DNA from: Acetatifactor muris | Lineage (GTDB): Bacteria > Bacillota > Clostridia > Lachnospirales > Lachnospiraceae | Direction of reading: 5' to 3' | Length of the DNA: 64,000 nucleotides | Assembly (NCBI RefSeq): GCF_024623325.1 | Contig: NZ_JANJZD010000021.1 | Coordinates: 34,055 to 98,054 of the forward strand | Shown: positions 43,900 to 53,200 of the stretch, one piece after another | How positions within the stretch are numbered: the stretch's first letter is position 1 | Layout of the letters: each line of letters starts with the position of its first letter | Notes under the pieces: generated by a model | Told to the model about the DNA's origin: nothing | What the model saw: the letters and a program-made list of their open reading frames with translations, nothing else | Databases searched by the model: none | Translations under genes and position numbers: made by a program

Positions 43900-44266
43900 T
43901 GGGATTCCATTTGATATTGATTTCTCTCAGGATTTTTCAAAAGTGTGTCTGAACGGCCATACCATTACAAATATGGCCATATCTGAAATTGTTGCTTACC
44001 TTGCCAGTGTTGCCGATACCGAAAATGTTCCTGTTCCTTATGATACGAACAATCACGATTCCGGCCTCACGCAATGGAAATTTAATGAAATGCTGGAAAA
44101 ATGTGAAAAAGAAAATAGAAAGACAACACGGAAATGGAAGAAAGATAAGAAAAAAAGAAAAGAGCATTGCAAGGAACTGTGGGAAGAAATCGAAAATGGT
44201 AGCTTTTTTCTAAACAGTAAGCAGAAAACTGAACTGAAAAAGAAATGGGGGACTCAAAATGCATGA
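43814..44266 (+). CDS. Hypothetical coiled-coil protein (150 aa)
   Basis: The start MIRKKNLQVIGACVE at 43814 has AGGAGG nine bases away. The gene overlaps the ATPase 3' end by 86 bases in another frame. The N-terminal half is alpha/beta. The C-terminal half is a very basic coiled coil (RKTTRKWKKDKKKRKEHCK). It overlaps the next start by eight bases. Function unknown; it may be a nucleic-acid-binding partner of the ATPase. Confidence 0.6.
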   Translation: MIRKKNLQVIGACVEMQKISLEEEMQLIDGIPFDIDFSQDFSKVCLNGHTITNMAISEIVAYLASVADTENVPVPYDTNNHDSGLTQWKFNEMLEKCEKENRKTTRKWKKDKKKRKEHCKELWEEIENGSFFLNSKQKTELKKKWGTQNA

Positions 44267-45206
44267 TACATCCTATTTACATCATACAAGTGCCGCTTAT
44301 AGCTATTTGGGATTCAAAGCTTTAAATGGAAATGTTGAAGCCCTGAAGTTCTTGTATGCTGACATCCAGAAAGAAGCCCCTCCTGTAATCCGCACGGTAT
44401 GTCAGCTCCAAGAATGTTTGACATCTGTTGAAATTGAAAACGATACTACCAGAATATACAATGATGAATTTCTATATTACTGGGGTATGGTTTGCCTTGG
44501 AGAATTGTCACGCCTGATTCAAAAAGATTTAGGAACCGCAACATCCTGCTTCGAGAAAATTAAAAATACGGTGTCTCATGCATCAGCACGCTTAGCCTAT
44601 ATCAAGCTACTGCAAAGCAGAGAGCCAACCATGAGCGAAAATAACATCAGAAGTTTGGATATCCTGCGAAAATGGGCAACGCAACGGGATTTATTTTCAA
44701 GCATAATCATGGCGAAGATCCTGTTTTATCAGTTTTTATGTGAAAATGAGGAACAGCCCGATGGTTATCCAGGAACTCCCAATCGAGTACTGAACCTTTT
44801 GCAGCTTCCGCTTCAGAAAGGGCATCCGGTAGCAGTCCGGCTTTATAAAGAAATACTAAATTATGAATGTAATTCTATGATTGCAGAGGTTCAGACAAAT
44901 GAGCCTTACATCAATCCAAAAGTTTTGTATGACTTTGAAGGACCTTCTATCCTTCGCCGCAACACACTTTGTCCGGCAACAAATATTATCGTTGTAAATG
45001 ATAACGATAATCCACCAAGTTTGGCAAAAGGTGCTGTATTAGCTAACAACAATGTTACCCAGCCTACAGATCCGGCTCCGTACATTTCTGAACAGACAAT
45101 AAGAATCTTTGCAAAAATGAGTCCTAAGTCTTTCAAACACAGAGGGATTAAACCGGAATCCTCCACAAAAAATGATGATTTGATTTTTATGGCTTTAAAG
45201 AATTAA
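44259..45206 (+). CDS. Hypothetical TPR/Sel1-like helical protein (315 aa)
   Basis: The first 200 residues are pairs of helices of TPR/Sel1-like character (SAAYSYLGFKALNGNVEALK, then ASARLAYIKLLQSREP). The C-terminal part is disordered. No enzyme motif. Such repeat proteins act as scaffolds. It is the last gene of the ATPase operon; about 220 bases separate it from the TnpW-like gene. Confidence 0.6.
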   Translation: MHDTSYLHHTSAAYSYLGFKALNGNVEALKFLYADIQKEAPPVIRTVCQLQECLTSVEIENDTTRIYNDEFLYYWGMVCLGELSRLIQKDLGTATSCFEKIKNTVSHASARLAYIKLLQSREPTMSENNIRSLDILRKWATQRDLFSSIIMAKILFYQFLCENEEQPDGYPGTPNRVLNLLQLPLQKGHPVAVRLYKEILNYECNSMIAEVQTNEPYINPKVLYDFEGPSILRRNTLCPATNIIVVNDNDNPPSLAKGAVLANNNVTQPTDPAPYISEQTIRIFAKMSPKSFKHRGIKPESSTKNDDLIFMALKN

Positions 45207-45428
45207 TCAGCTATTACACTGTTTATACCGCAATAAGATTTTAACTGATTCTGCTATATACCAAATTATCTGCAAATATGCAAATAATGGCTAAAACCCG
45301 CATAATACATGGGTTTATATTTGCAAATGCTCCATGCAAATAGCACAGACTTATTTGCAGACTGCTCAAGGAATGAATCGATACATAGTAGGTTTGTATG
45401 AAAACCATTTGTCTGGGAGGTGAGGAAA

Positions 45429-45605
45429 TTGAGCGAACGTAACGCTGATGTAGGACTGACAAAAAAGGGCGGTTGTACTATAGAACCAAAATCCCTACAG
45501 GGAATAAAGCTTGTAGTACATATCCCCGAAAATGTCCACGAAAGCACCCGACAGCAGAAGATAAACAGAATCTACGATATACTGAATCCTGAAATTTCTC
45601 AATGA
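45429..45605 (+). CDS. TnpW-like small protein
   Basis: A 58-residue protein; TTG at 45429 is used because GGGAGG is eight bases before it. The pattern KKGGCTIEPKSLQGIKLVVH, then QQKINRIYDILNPE, resembles TnpW-type proteins that accompany large serine recombinases of Tn4451-type elements. The role is unknown; regulation of excision is a possibility. It directly precedes the recombinase. Confidence 0.6.
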   Translation: MSERNADVGLTKKGGCTIEPKSLQGIKLVVHIPENVHESTRQQKINRIYDILNPEISQ

Positions 45606-45614
45606 TATATTCTC

Positions 45615-45670
45615 AATGTAAGCCGGTATATGTTATACTGTAAACGGATAACGTGTTATCGGCTTACATT
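45615..45670 (+). promoter_or_regulatory. Large inverted repeat in the recombinase leader
   Basis: 11-base perfect arms AATGTAAGCCG (45615-45625) and CGGCTTACATT (45660-45670). Between them lie TATACT (a possible -10) and the palindrome GATAACGTGTTATC (45647-45660). A T-rich stretch follows. It may be an operator, an attenuator or a folded leader that keeps the recombinase low. Confidence 0.55.
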
Positions 45671-45692
45671 TTATTTTATGGAGGCTGACAAC

Positions 45693-47213
45693 ATGAAAAA
45701 AATAACAGCAATCTATGTACGGCGCTCGGTAAGCGATAAGGACAAGGACAACAATTCCCTCTCCATTGACAGCCAGATAGCGGATTGCAAAAAATCATTA
45801 AACGCTGGGGAAGATTACTGTATCTATTGTGATGACGGCAAAAGCGGCAAAGACATTGAGCACAGGCCGGACTTTCAGCGCATGATGGCTGATGCCAAAG
45901 ATGGGCTGATTGGGCGCATCTTTGTGAAAAAATACGACCGTTTCAGCCGCAACATGAGGGAATATCTCAATGTAACTGATACTCTCGACAGCTACGGTGT
46001 CAGTGTAGTTTCCCTTACAGAGCCGTTTAACACGGCAACAAAGGAAGGGCGCATGATGCGGAATACCCTGCTGAATTTCGCGGAGTTTGAGCGTGAGACG
46101 ATAGCGGGACGTGTGGCAGATGCCTACAGCACTCGCTCACTGGAAACAGGATTTTACCAAGGCGGCAAATTCTATTACGGCTATATACCGGAGCGTAGGA
46201 CTGTAAATGGGAAAAATGGTTCCGTTTTGGTTCCATCTGATAAAGCTGATGTGGTCAGAACCGCATATCAGCTTTACAAAGACCCTGAAACTTCTTTAAC
46301 TGACATCTTGTTTTACTTCCGCAATAATGGTATTGATGTCAACAGAACGCCAAAAAGTAATATGGATAGAAGTCATTTCTCCAGGTTACTTGAAAGCCCA
46401 CTGTATGTCAGGGCAGATAAAGATGTGTACCAATATCTGATATCCAAAGGTTTTGAAATCATTGATGACATCGATGCGTTTGATGGTATTCATGGATTAT
46501 TCCGGCATAAAAGGCGGGACGGTACAGAATATGTCAAGATCGGTTATCATGAGGGACTTGTGGATTCTAAAACATGGCTTGCCGTTCAGGACAAGAAATC
46601 ACATAATTCACAAATACCAAACAACGGTGGCGCAAAGAACTCCTGGCTTGTCGGGCTTGCCAAATGCGGACATTGCCATTATGCACTGGCACTTTCATAT
46701 AGATGGAATGCATCCAGGACAAAACAATGGCGGTACTTCGATGATCACGGAGCATACAAAGCAAATGGATGCATTAAAAAACGACTCCAGACTAGGCCGG
46801 ATGATGTTGAGGATATCGTTTTCCATGCCATGAAGGAACGGATTGAAAACCTTGTGATCGCTAAATCAGAGTGCCACAAACCAGATTCCGAATCAGAGAA
46901 TATTAAAGCTGAAATCATACGGATTGAAGATGAGATCCGCAAGTTAATGGAGAAGCTGGCAGATGCGGACAATGTACTTTCTGAGTACATCCGGCAACGT
47001 GTAAATATGCTCCATGATAAAAAATCTGAATTGGAAACCAAACTGCAGGCAAAAGCCCGGAAATATAAAGAGATTGACGCAGCTCCGTTAGTAGATCCAA
47101 TGAGCCGCTGGGCTTCTCTTACTGTTGAAGAAAAACACGCTCTGGCTGCTACTATGATTGATGTCGTGTACATTTCTGATGAAAATGGAGTTGAAATTAA
47201 TTTTAGTATTTAA
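45693..47213 (+). CDS. Large serine recombinase, TnpX/TndX family
   Basis: A 506-residue recombinase with GGAGG before ATG. The catalytic S12 lies in YVRRSVSDKDKD, with KKYDRFSRNMREY and the EFERETIAGRVADAY region completing the resolvase core. The middle is the recombinase domain. A zinc ribbon (KCGHCHYALAL) and a long coiled coil with KSELETKLQAKARKY follow, as in TnpX and TndX, which excise and insert elements between short repeats with 2-bp crossover sites. It lies 100 bases from attR and is oriented toward the end, which is the standard place for the element's own integrase. Confidence 0.95.
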   Translation: MKKITAIYVRRSVSDKDKDNNSLSIDSQIADCKKSLNAGEDYCIYCDDGKSGKDIEHRPDFQRMMADAKDGLIGRIFVKKYDRFSRNMREYLNVTDTLDSYGVSVVSLTEPFNTATKEGRMMRNTLLNFAEFERETIAGRVADAYSTRSLETGFYQGGKFYYGYIPERRTVNGKNGSVLVPSDKADVVRTAYQLYKDPETSLTDILFYFRNNGIDVNRTPKSNMDRSHFSRLLESPLYVRADKDVYQYLISKGFEIIDDIDAFDGIHGLFRHKRRDGTEYVKIGYHEGLVDSKTWLAVQDKKSHNSQIPNNGGAKNSWLVGLAKCGHCHYALALSYRWNASRTKQWRYFDDHGAYKANGCIKKRLQTRPDDVEDIVFHAMKERIENLVIAKSECHKPDSESENIKAEIIRIEDEIRKLMEKLADADNVLSEYIRQRVNMLHDKKSELETKLQAKARKYKEIDAAPLVDPMSRWASLTVEEKHALAATMIDVVYISDENGVEINFSI

Positions 47214-47225
47214 TGGGACTTACTT

Positions 47226-47268
47226 GGTAGCCCCTTATAGATACCTTTGACATTCTATAGGGGCTACC
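47226..47268. terminator. Hairpin between recombinase and host gene stop
   Basis: Arms GGTAGCCCCTTATAGA (47226-47241) and TCTATAGGGGCTACC (47254-47268) pair with one bulge. It is convergent between the recombinase (plus) and the split host helicase (minus, stop at 47277) and probably works as a terminator, or as part of the attachment region. Confidence 0.6.
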
Positions 47269-47276
47269 GAAACTTC

Positions 47277-50200
47277 TTATTTTAACCATGTATAGGGTGT
47301 GTATACCGGCGTTCCGGTGGCAAATATCACGCCTTTCCCGCCCGTTATCCCGTCCAGATAGCGGCACTTCATGAACATATCGGAGGATTTCTGCGCCTCC
47401 GTCTGTGCAATGCCGCCCACGTTCCGCATTTTTGTGTAAAGGTAAAGGTTTTTGTAGCCGTCCGCCTCGTCCACAAACAGACGGTCAACGCCCAGTTCTT
47501 CAAAGAATACCACGTCATCTTTCCGGCTCTGGTCGTTTAATTTTGACAGTTTGGTTTGCAGGGATTTCTTTGATTTCTCCATCTGCTTGATGGTGAACCT
47601 GCTCCCTCCGTTGCGCTTCGCCTCCGCTATCCCGTCTATGATTTCATCAATCTGCTCCTCCAGCATACGCTGCTGCCTCTCTGTGCTGAGCGGCACTTTC
47701 TCAAATTGGCTGTGGCCGATGATAACTGCGTCAATGTCGCTGGTCGCAATCCTCGCACAGAATTTCTTCCGGTTCTTGGTTTCAAAATCCTTTTTGGTGG
47801 CCACAAGCAGGTTGGCGGCAGGGTAGAGCTGGAGCCACTCGGCGGCAAACTGCTCTATGATGTGGTTTGGAACCACAATCATGGATTTGTTGCAGAGTCC
47901 CAACCTTTTGCACTCCATCGCCGCCGCAACCATCGTATAAGTTTTTCCAGCCCCCACCACATAGGCAAGCAGGCTGTTCCCTCCGTAAATGATGCGGGCA
48001 GCCCCGTTTTTCTGGTGCTGCCTTAACTTAATTTCCGGGTTCATGCCATAGAAATTCAAATGGCTCCCGTCATATTCCCTCGGCCGGATGGCGTTGAAAT
48101 TCTCATTGTAATAGGCCGTCAATCTCTGCCTGCGCTCCGGGTTCTGCCAGATCCAGTCCTGGAACGCCTGCTTGATTAAGTCCTGCTTGCCCTGTGCTAT
48201 GGCGGTTTCCTCTTTGTTTAGGACTGCTTTTTTCTTCCCGTCCTCGGTGGGGATATAGTCATAGACACGGGTGTCCCGCAGGTTTAACGTATCCTCGATA
48301 ATCTTATAGGCGTTGGCACGGTGCGTCCCGTATGCGTTGTTCGCCTTCGGGTTCCCCTTGTCATTGCTCTTTCCCTCAATGTTCCACTCCCCGGTGAATT
48401 TGGAGAAATGGATTTTGATATTCCATCGGTTGTAGTTGGGCGTGTCCAGCAGTTGGAACATAAATTCAGACACGTCGCTGATGGGAATCCATGTGGCTCC
48501 TAACCGCACACTGATTTCCGATGCGGTCAAGTCCTTCGGCTGTACCTTTTCCAGCGCCTCCACGTTGCTTTGATAGGCTTCGGACGCCAGCGCCGCCAGC
48601 TTCGCCTCTTTCAGCTTTTCCCGGACATTGCCGGATAAATATTCATCTTCCGAAACAAATTCAGGCTCCTCTCCCGCCACATTTGGCAGGCGGAAAATCA
48701 CGCCGGACAGCTCCCGCTCGATTTCCTCCGCACTTTTTCCGGTTAGGGAACACATATAGTCCATGTCCACTCTGGCTTTCTCGGACAAAGATAACGACAA
48801 CGCTTCGCTGGCTGTGTCCACCTTTGTCACCGCCTGATGCGGCTTGATGGTGCGCTTATGGAACATATCGGCTTTCCGTGCGTGTATGCCGTCCTCCGCC
48901 ACAATCTCTAAAGAGCAGAGCAGCGGGTAGCTGTTATCGTCCGAAAAGACCATGCTGTTTGCCCTGGCATTGAGTATCCCGTACTTCTTCTGGAACGCAT
49001 CGTACAGTTGGTTTAACTTCCTCTGCTGTTCTTCGATGACCGTATCGGCGTACCCTTCCGTCTGGTAAGCAATCAGCTCCCGCACACAGTCACGGATGGC
49101 AGCCATGCCTTTTACCCTGTTTGCGGCGGTCACGGACAGCTCCACGGGTTTCATGCGGCTGTTCTCCCGGTAGTAGATTTTCCCGTTAGAAACGGTGAAG
49201 GAGAAATTGGCAACGGACGGATCGGCGGGGATAGAGTTATCTTCTTCCTCCACTAATTCGTCCGTTTCCTGTTCCGCAATCTCCGCCTGAATGTTTTCCA
49301 CCGCCCCTGCAAGCAGGGTTTCAAGGCTGGCGTCCTCATACGGGCGGCAGGCGCTGTCCATGCCGTACTTCGTGCTTTCCATCACCATCTCGCCCAACAC
49401 CATCTCCGGGTGTTCCACAAAATAGCGGTTCTGCGTAATCCCGTTTTCATCAACATCAAGGTATAACCAGTCCGGCTCCGTTTCCACCATGCGGTCACGC
49501 TTCTGCAAAAATAAAATATCAGAGGTCACTTCCGTCCCCGCATTTTTCTTAAACGTATCGTTGGGCAGGCGTATCGCTCCCAAAAGCTCCGCCCGCTGTG
49601 CGATATATTTGCGTATCGCCGGGTTCTTCTTGTCCATCGTCCCCGATGACGTGATAAACGCAATCACGCCGCCCGGCCTGACTTTATCCAGCGTCTTTGC
49701 AAAAAAATAGTCATGCACAAGGAAGTTGTTTTTGTCATACCGCCTGTCGGATAATTTAAACTGGCCGAACGGGACGTTGCCGATTGCCACGTCAAAAAAG
49801 CTGTCCGGCAGCTCCGCTTCTTCGTACCCCTGCACGGCAACCGTGGATTTCTGGTAAAGCTGCCCTGCAATCCTGCCCGATATGCTGTCAATCTCCACCC
49901 CGTATATCTTGCAGTCTGATAAGCTCTCCGGCTTCATGCCGATGAAATTGCCCACCGCACAGGACGGCTCTAAGATGTTGCCGGATTTTAAGCCCATATT
50001 CTCCAATGCCTGATACATGGCACGGATGACAACGGGCGGCGTGTAAAATGCGGTCAAGGTTGACTGCCTTGCGGCGGCGTATTCCTCCTGCGTCAATACG
50101 GTTTTCAGTTCCAGGTACTCATATCCCCATGCGGATTTGGTTTCGTCAAATGCGTCCGACAAGCCGCCCCAGCCCACATACTTTGATAAGATTTCCTGCT

Positions 50201-53200
50201 CCTCCGGCGTTGCGTACCTGTCCTCTTCCTCGCACTTCTTCAATAGCTGGATGGCGGCAATGTTCGCCCGGAACTTCTCTTTTGGCGTCCCATGCCCCAG
50301 CTCGTCATTGGTAATCCGGTACTGGCTCCGCTGCTCCTTTGGGATTTCCGGGTGCAGGTCAAAGCCCCGTATCCTGCCCGCTGGCTTTTTCTTCTCCCAC
50401 GCCGGCGCAAGGTCTGCCTGTTCATTGCCTTCTTTTTCCGTGCCGATTGGGACGTCGCTTTCCGTTAGCTGCTTTTCCTCTCTGGTCGGCAAATATCCCT
50501 GTTCCCGGATATTCTGGAACCACTGGCTTGCAAAATCATTCAATTCGCTCTCCAGTGCCTCGTCCACAACGCCGTCTGTCACTACCTGCTCAAAACGGTT
50601 TAAATTATCCTGCTGGAATGTCCTTGCGTTTAAGGTCTTAGCCTCATGGTCGAACACAAACTCCATATCCGGATCGGCAAGGGAATCCCCGTTCTGCGTG
50701 TAATAATGGGAGATTGCAATGCGGTTCTCCCCGATGCCCTCCACGGTAAGCGGCATAAAAGACTGTCCCGCTTCAAATGATTTTGACTCCGTTTCCCCAC
50801 GCAGCACCTCCGGCGCAAGCTCCATGAGGGCACGGTAATTTTTCTGTGCCACGGTAAGGCTTTCTTCTGGGATTTCCTCTTTTTTTGTCTTTGGTGAAGC
50901 GGTTCCCTGCCCGTCCCCTGCGGGAAGGGGTTCTGTGTTTTTCTTTTCGGCTGGTGGTTCCGGCAATGGCCGTTTGGTTTTCAAATGGTCATTTGCCGGG
51001 TTTTCACGCAGCTTGCGGTCAAATTCCTCACGGGGCATATCTTTCGTGAACAGCGGGTAGGTGAGGTCATGCAATACTACCATGCTGTCGGTCATGGTAA
51101 GGATTTCATATTTCTCCATGCCGATATACACCACGGTTTCCGGCTGAAGGTCATAGGGCTGGTTCATGGCCGGAAGCCCCTGCACTTCCTCAATCAGTCC
51201 CGCAAGCTCCAGATACGCTTCCACATCCGGCTCCGTTGCCTGCTGGACGCTGATAAGGTAATCTAAAATCGCCCCAACCTCGTCCGGGTTTGAAAACTGC
51301 TTTTCAATCTGTGCTATCGTTTCCTGCTCGGATTCCCCCTGCTCCACGTTTGCCTCATATGCCCGCAGGTCGGTTTCCTTATAAAGTTCATTGAGCCTTT
51401 TTGCAAGGCTGTCCGGCTCTGCCTTTTTCCCCTCCGGGGGAATGGGCGGCTCCGGTTCCGGCAGGGACGGTGTTTCTGTTTCGGCTGGTATGGGGGAAAT
51501 CAGACTGAATTTCCCGTCCTGGTAGTCCGTAAGGTCACGGTACACCTTCTGCATGAATGGATAACGGTTGTCATAATCTGCGGTATTATTAAGCACTTCC
51601 GCCATTACGGTCAAGATTTCTTCCACACGCTCCGGGATGTCAATCTGCGGCCGGATTGCCTTCACGCCTGCACGGTACTCTGAACCAAACGGATAGGGGC
51701 GCGCCACTTCCTCCGGCTGGTTCGTATAAAAATGGTAGATTTCAGCCGTAAGGACGCTTTTTTCATACTCCGGCAGGTACTCCATTTCTTTTTCCGTCAT
51801 ATACCGCCCTGCGGCAATCAGCTCGTCAATGCGCTTTGCAACCTTTCCCCATTTCAGCAGGATTTCCGTTTCACCCTTTATAATCTGCATCCCTTCACTG
51901 CTGGCAAGCATATCAATCCCGGTTCCCGTAATTACCGGATAAGCGCCGACAAACCCATAGGCATTTTTGAGATAGTCCGCCTTCTGCTGGTTCGTGCGGT
52001 TTTTCAGGAAATAGACATAAATGCCGTATTTCCCCGGCTTCAAATCGGCGCTGGTCTTGATGACGGTATCAATGATTTCCTGGGAAAAAGAAAAAGCAGA
52101 GGTCTTTTCCTCTGCTAAATCTTCCATCAGGCTAAGCTGCCCTTCCACGGTCGGGAGCGGGTTCATCTTATCTTTCAGCTCCCCCAAAAGCCGCATACCC
52201 TCAAAATATCCTGCGATTTTTCCCCAGTCAAAATAGGACTGTGAAGTGCGGGAAAGGTAGCTCCCCTCCCACATATGGAGCACGTTCTGGTAGGTTTTAT
52301 ATCCTACACGCCTGCCGTCCTCCAGCGTGATTTCCGTGTACTCATTGTTGAATATCCCTTTGATATACTCCGTCCGTTCTTTTTCGTCCTCATGGCTTTC
52401 AAAAAATGCCCGGATTTCCCCTTTGTCCGCTTTCAAATGCGGGGTAGACAAAAGCAGCGATTTGATGTCCTCATCCTCCCCGAAAAAAGGAAAAGAGCTG
52501 TCCTCGCTGCTTCTGTCATAAACCGCTAAAACTTCCGCTGGCTTATCTTCTGTGGGCAAGTCACCGTCCGCCTGCGGCTCCGGTTCCTGTGCCTCTGGCA
52601 TCCCTTCCGCCGACAAACCGCCTTCTGCCTGCGGCTCCGGTTCTTTGGACGTTATGCGTAAACCAGTTCGTTCATCACGATTTCCTCCGCCGCCTGCCGG
52701 ATGTTGTTCATCATCGAAAGCCACAACATCTGGTCTTTCGCTTTCAGTTCCTCCGTCACCTCCTGCGACTGTGCCATCTGCGACACGATCTGCTCCATCC
52801 TGCCCTGCGCCTCCTCCTGCGTTTCCTTCAGGTGCTGGTTCAGCTTCCCTTGCGTCAGCAGGCTTAAGAATATCCCGTAATGCTGCTCTTTCAGGTAATT
52901 CCGGCGCAGTGAGCCGTACTTCCCAAGGTGTACTTCCGGTTCGTCCGGTACGGTGATGTCCGGCAGAAGGTAATCGCCCTGTTTGCTGTAAGCTATCTCT
53001 CTCATCATCAAAACCCCTTTCCGAAGCGTTGTTTTTGTCTTTCTCGCTTTCATTATACCTGCCTGCATTTTCCCCGGCAAATGTGCGGCTCCTTCTTTTT
53101 TCCTCTTTTTGCAGTTTCAGGATGGTGTCGGAGATTTCCCCCAACGCCATTTCCGCCACGTCGCTGGTGGCTGTGCCGAACAGGTTCACAAGCTCCGGCG

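Larger units (their letters stand above)
8118..47321. mobile_element. Nested 39.2 kb integrative element inside the ICE helicase gene
   Basis: The element is bounded by two copies of an 11-bp core, GTTCCGGTGGC, at 8118-8128 and 47311-47321 (39,193 bp from core to core). It carries a TnpX-like large serine recombinase and a TnpW-like gene at its right end, and its own replication, repair, ubiquitin-like and regulatory genes. The flanking host sequence is one helicase gene whose frame is restored by joining the cores. Its gene content is unrelated to the surrounding ICE except for a PcfM homologue. Base composition changes sharply at the left junction, where the AT-rich VirD4 block begins. Confidence 0.92.
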
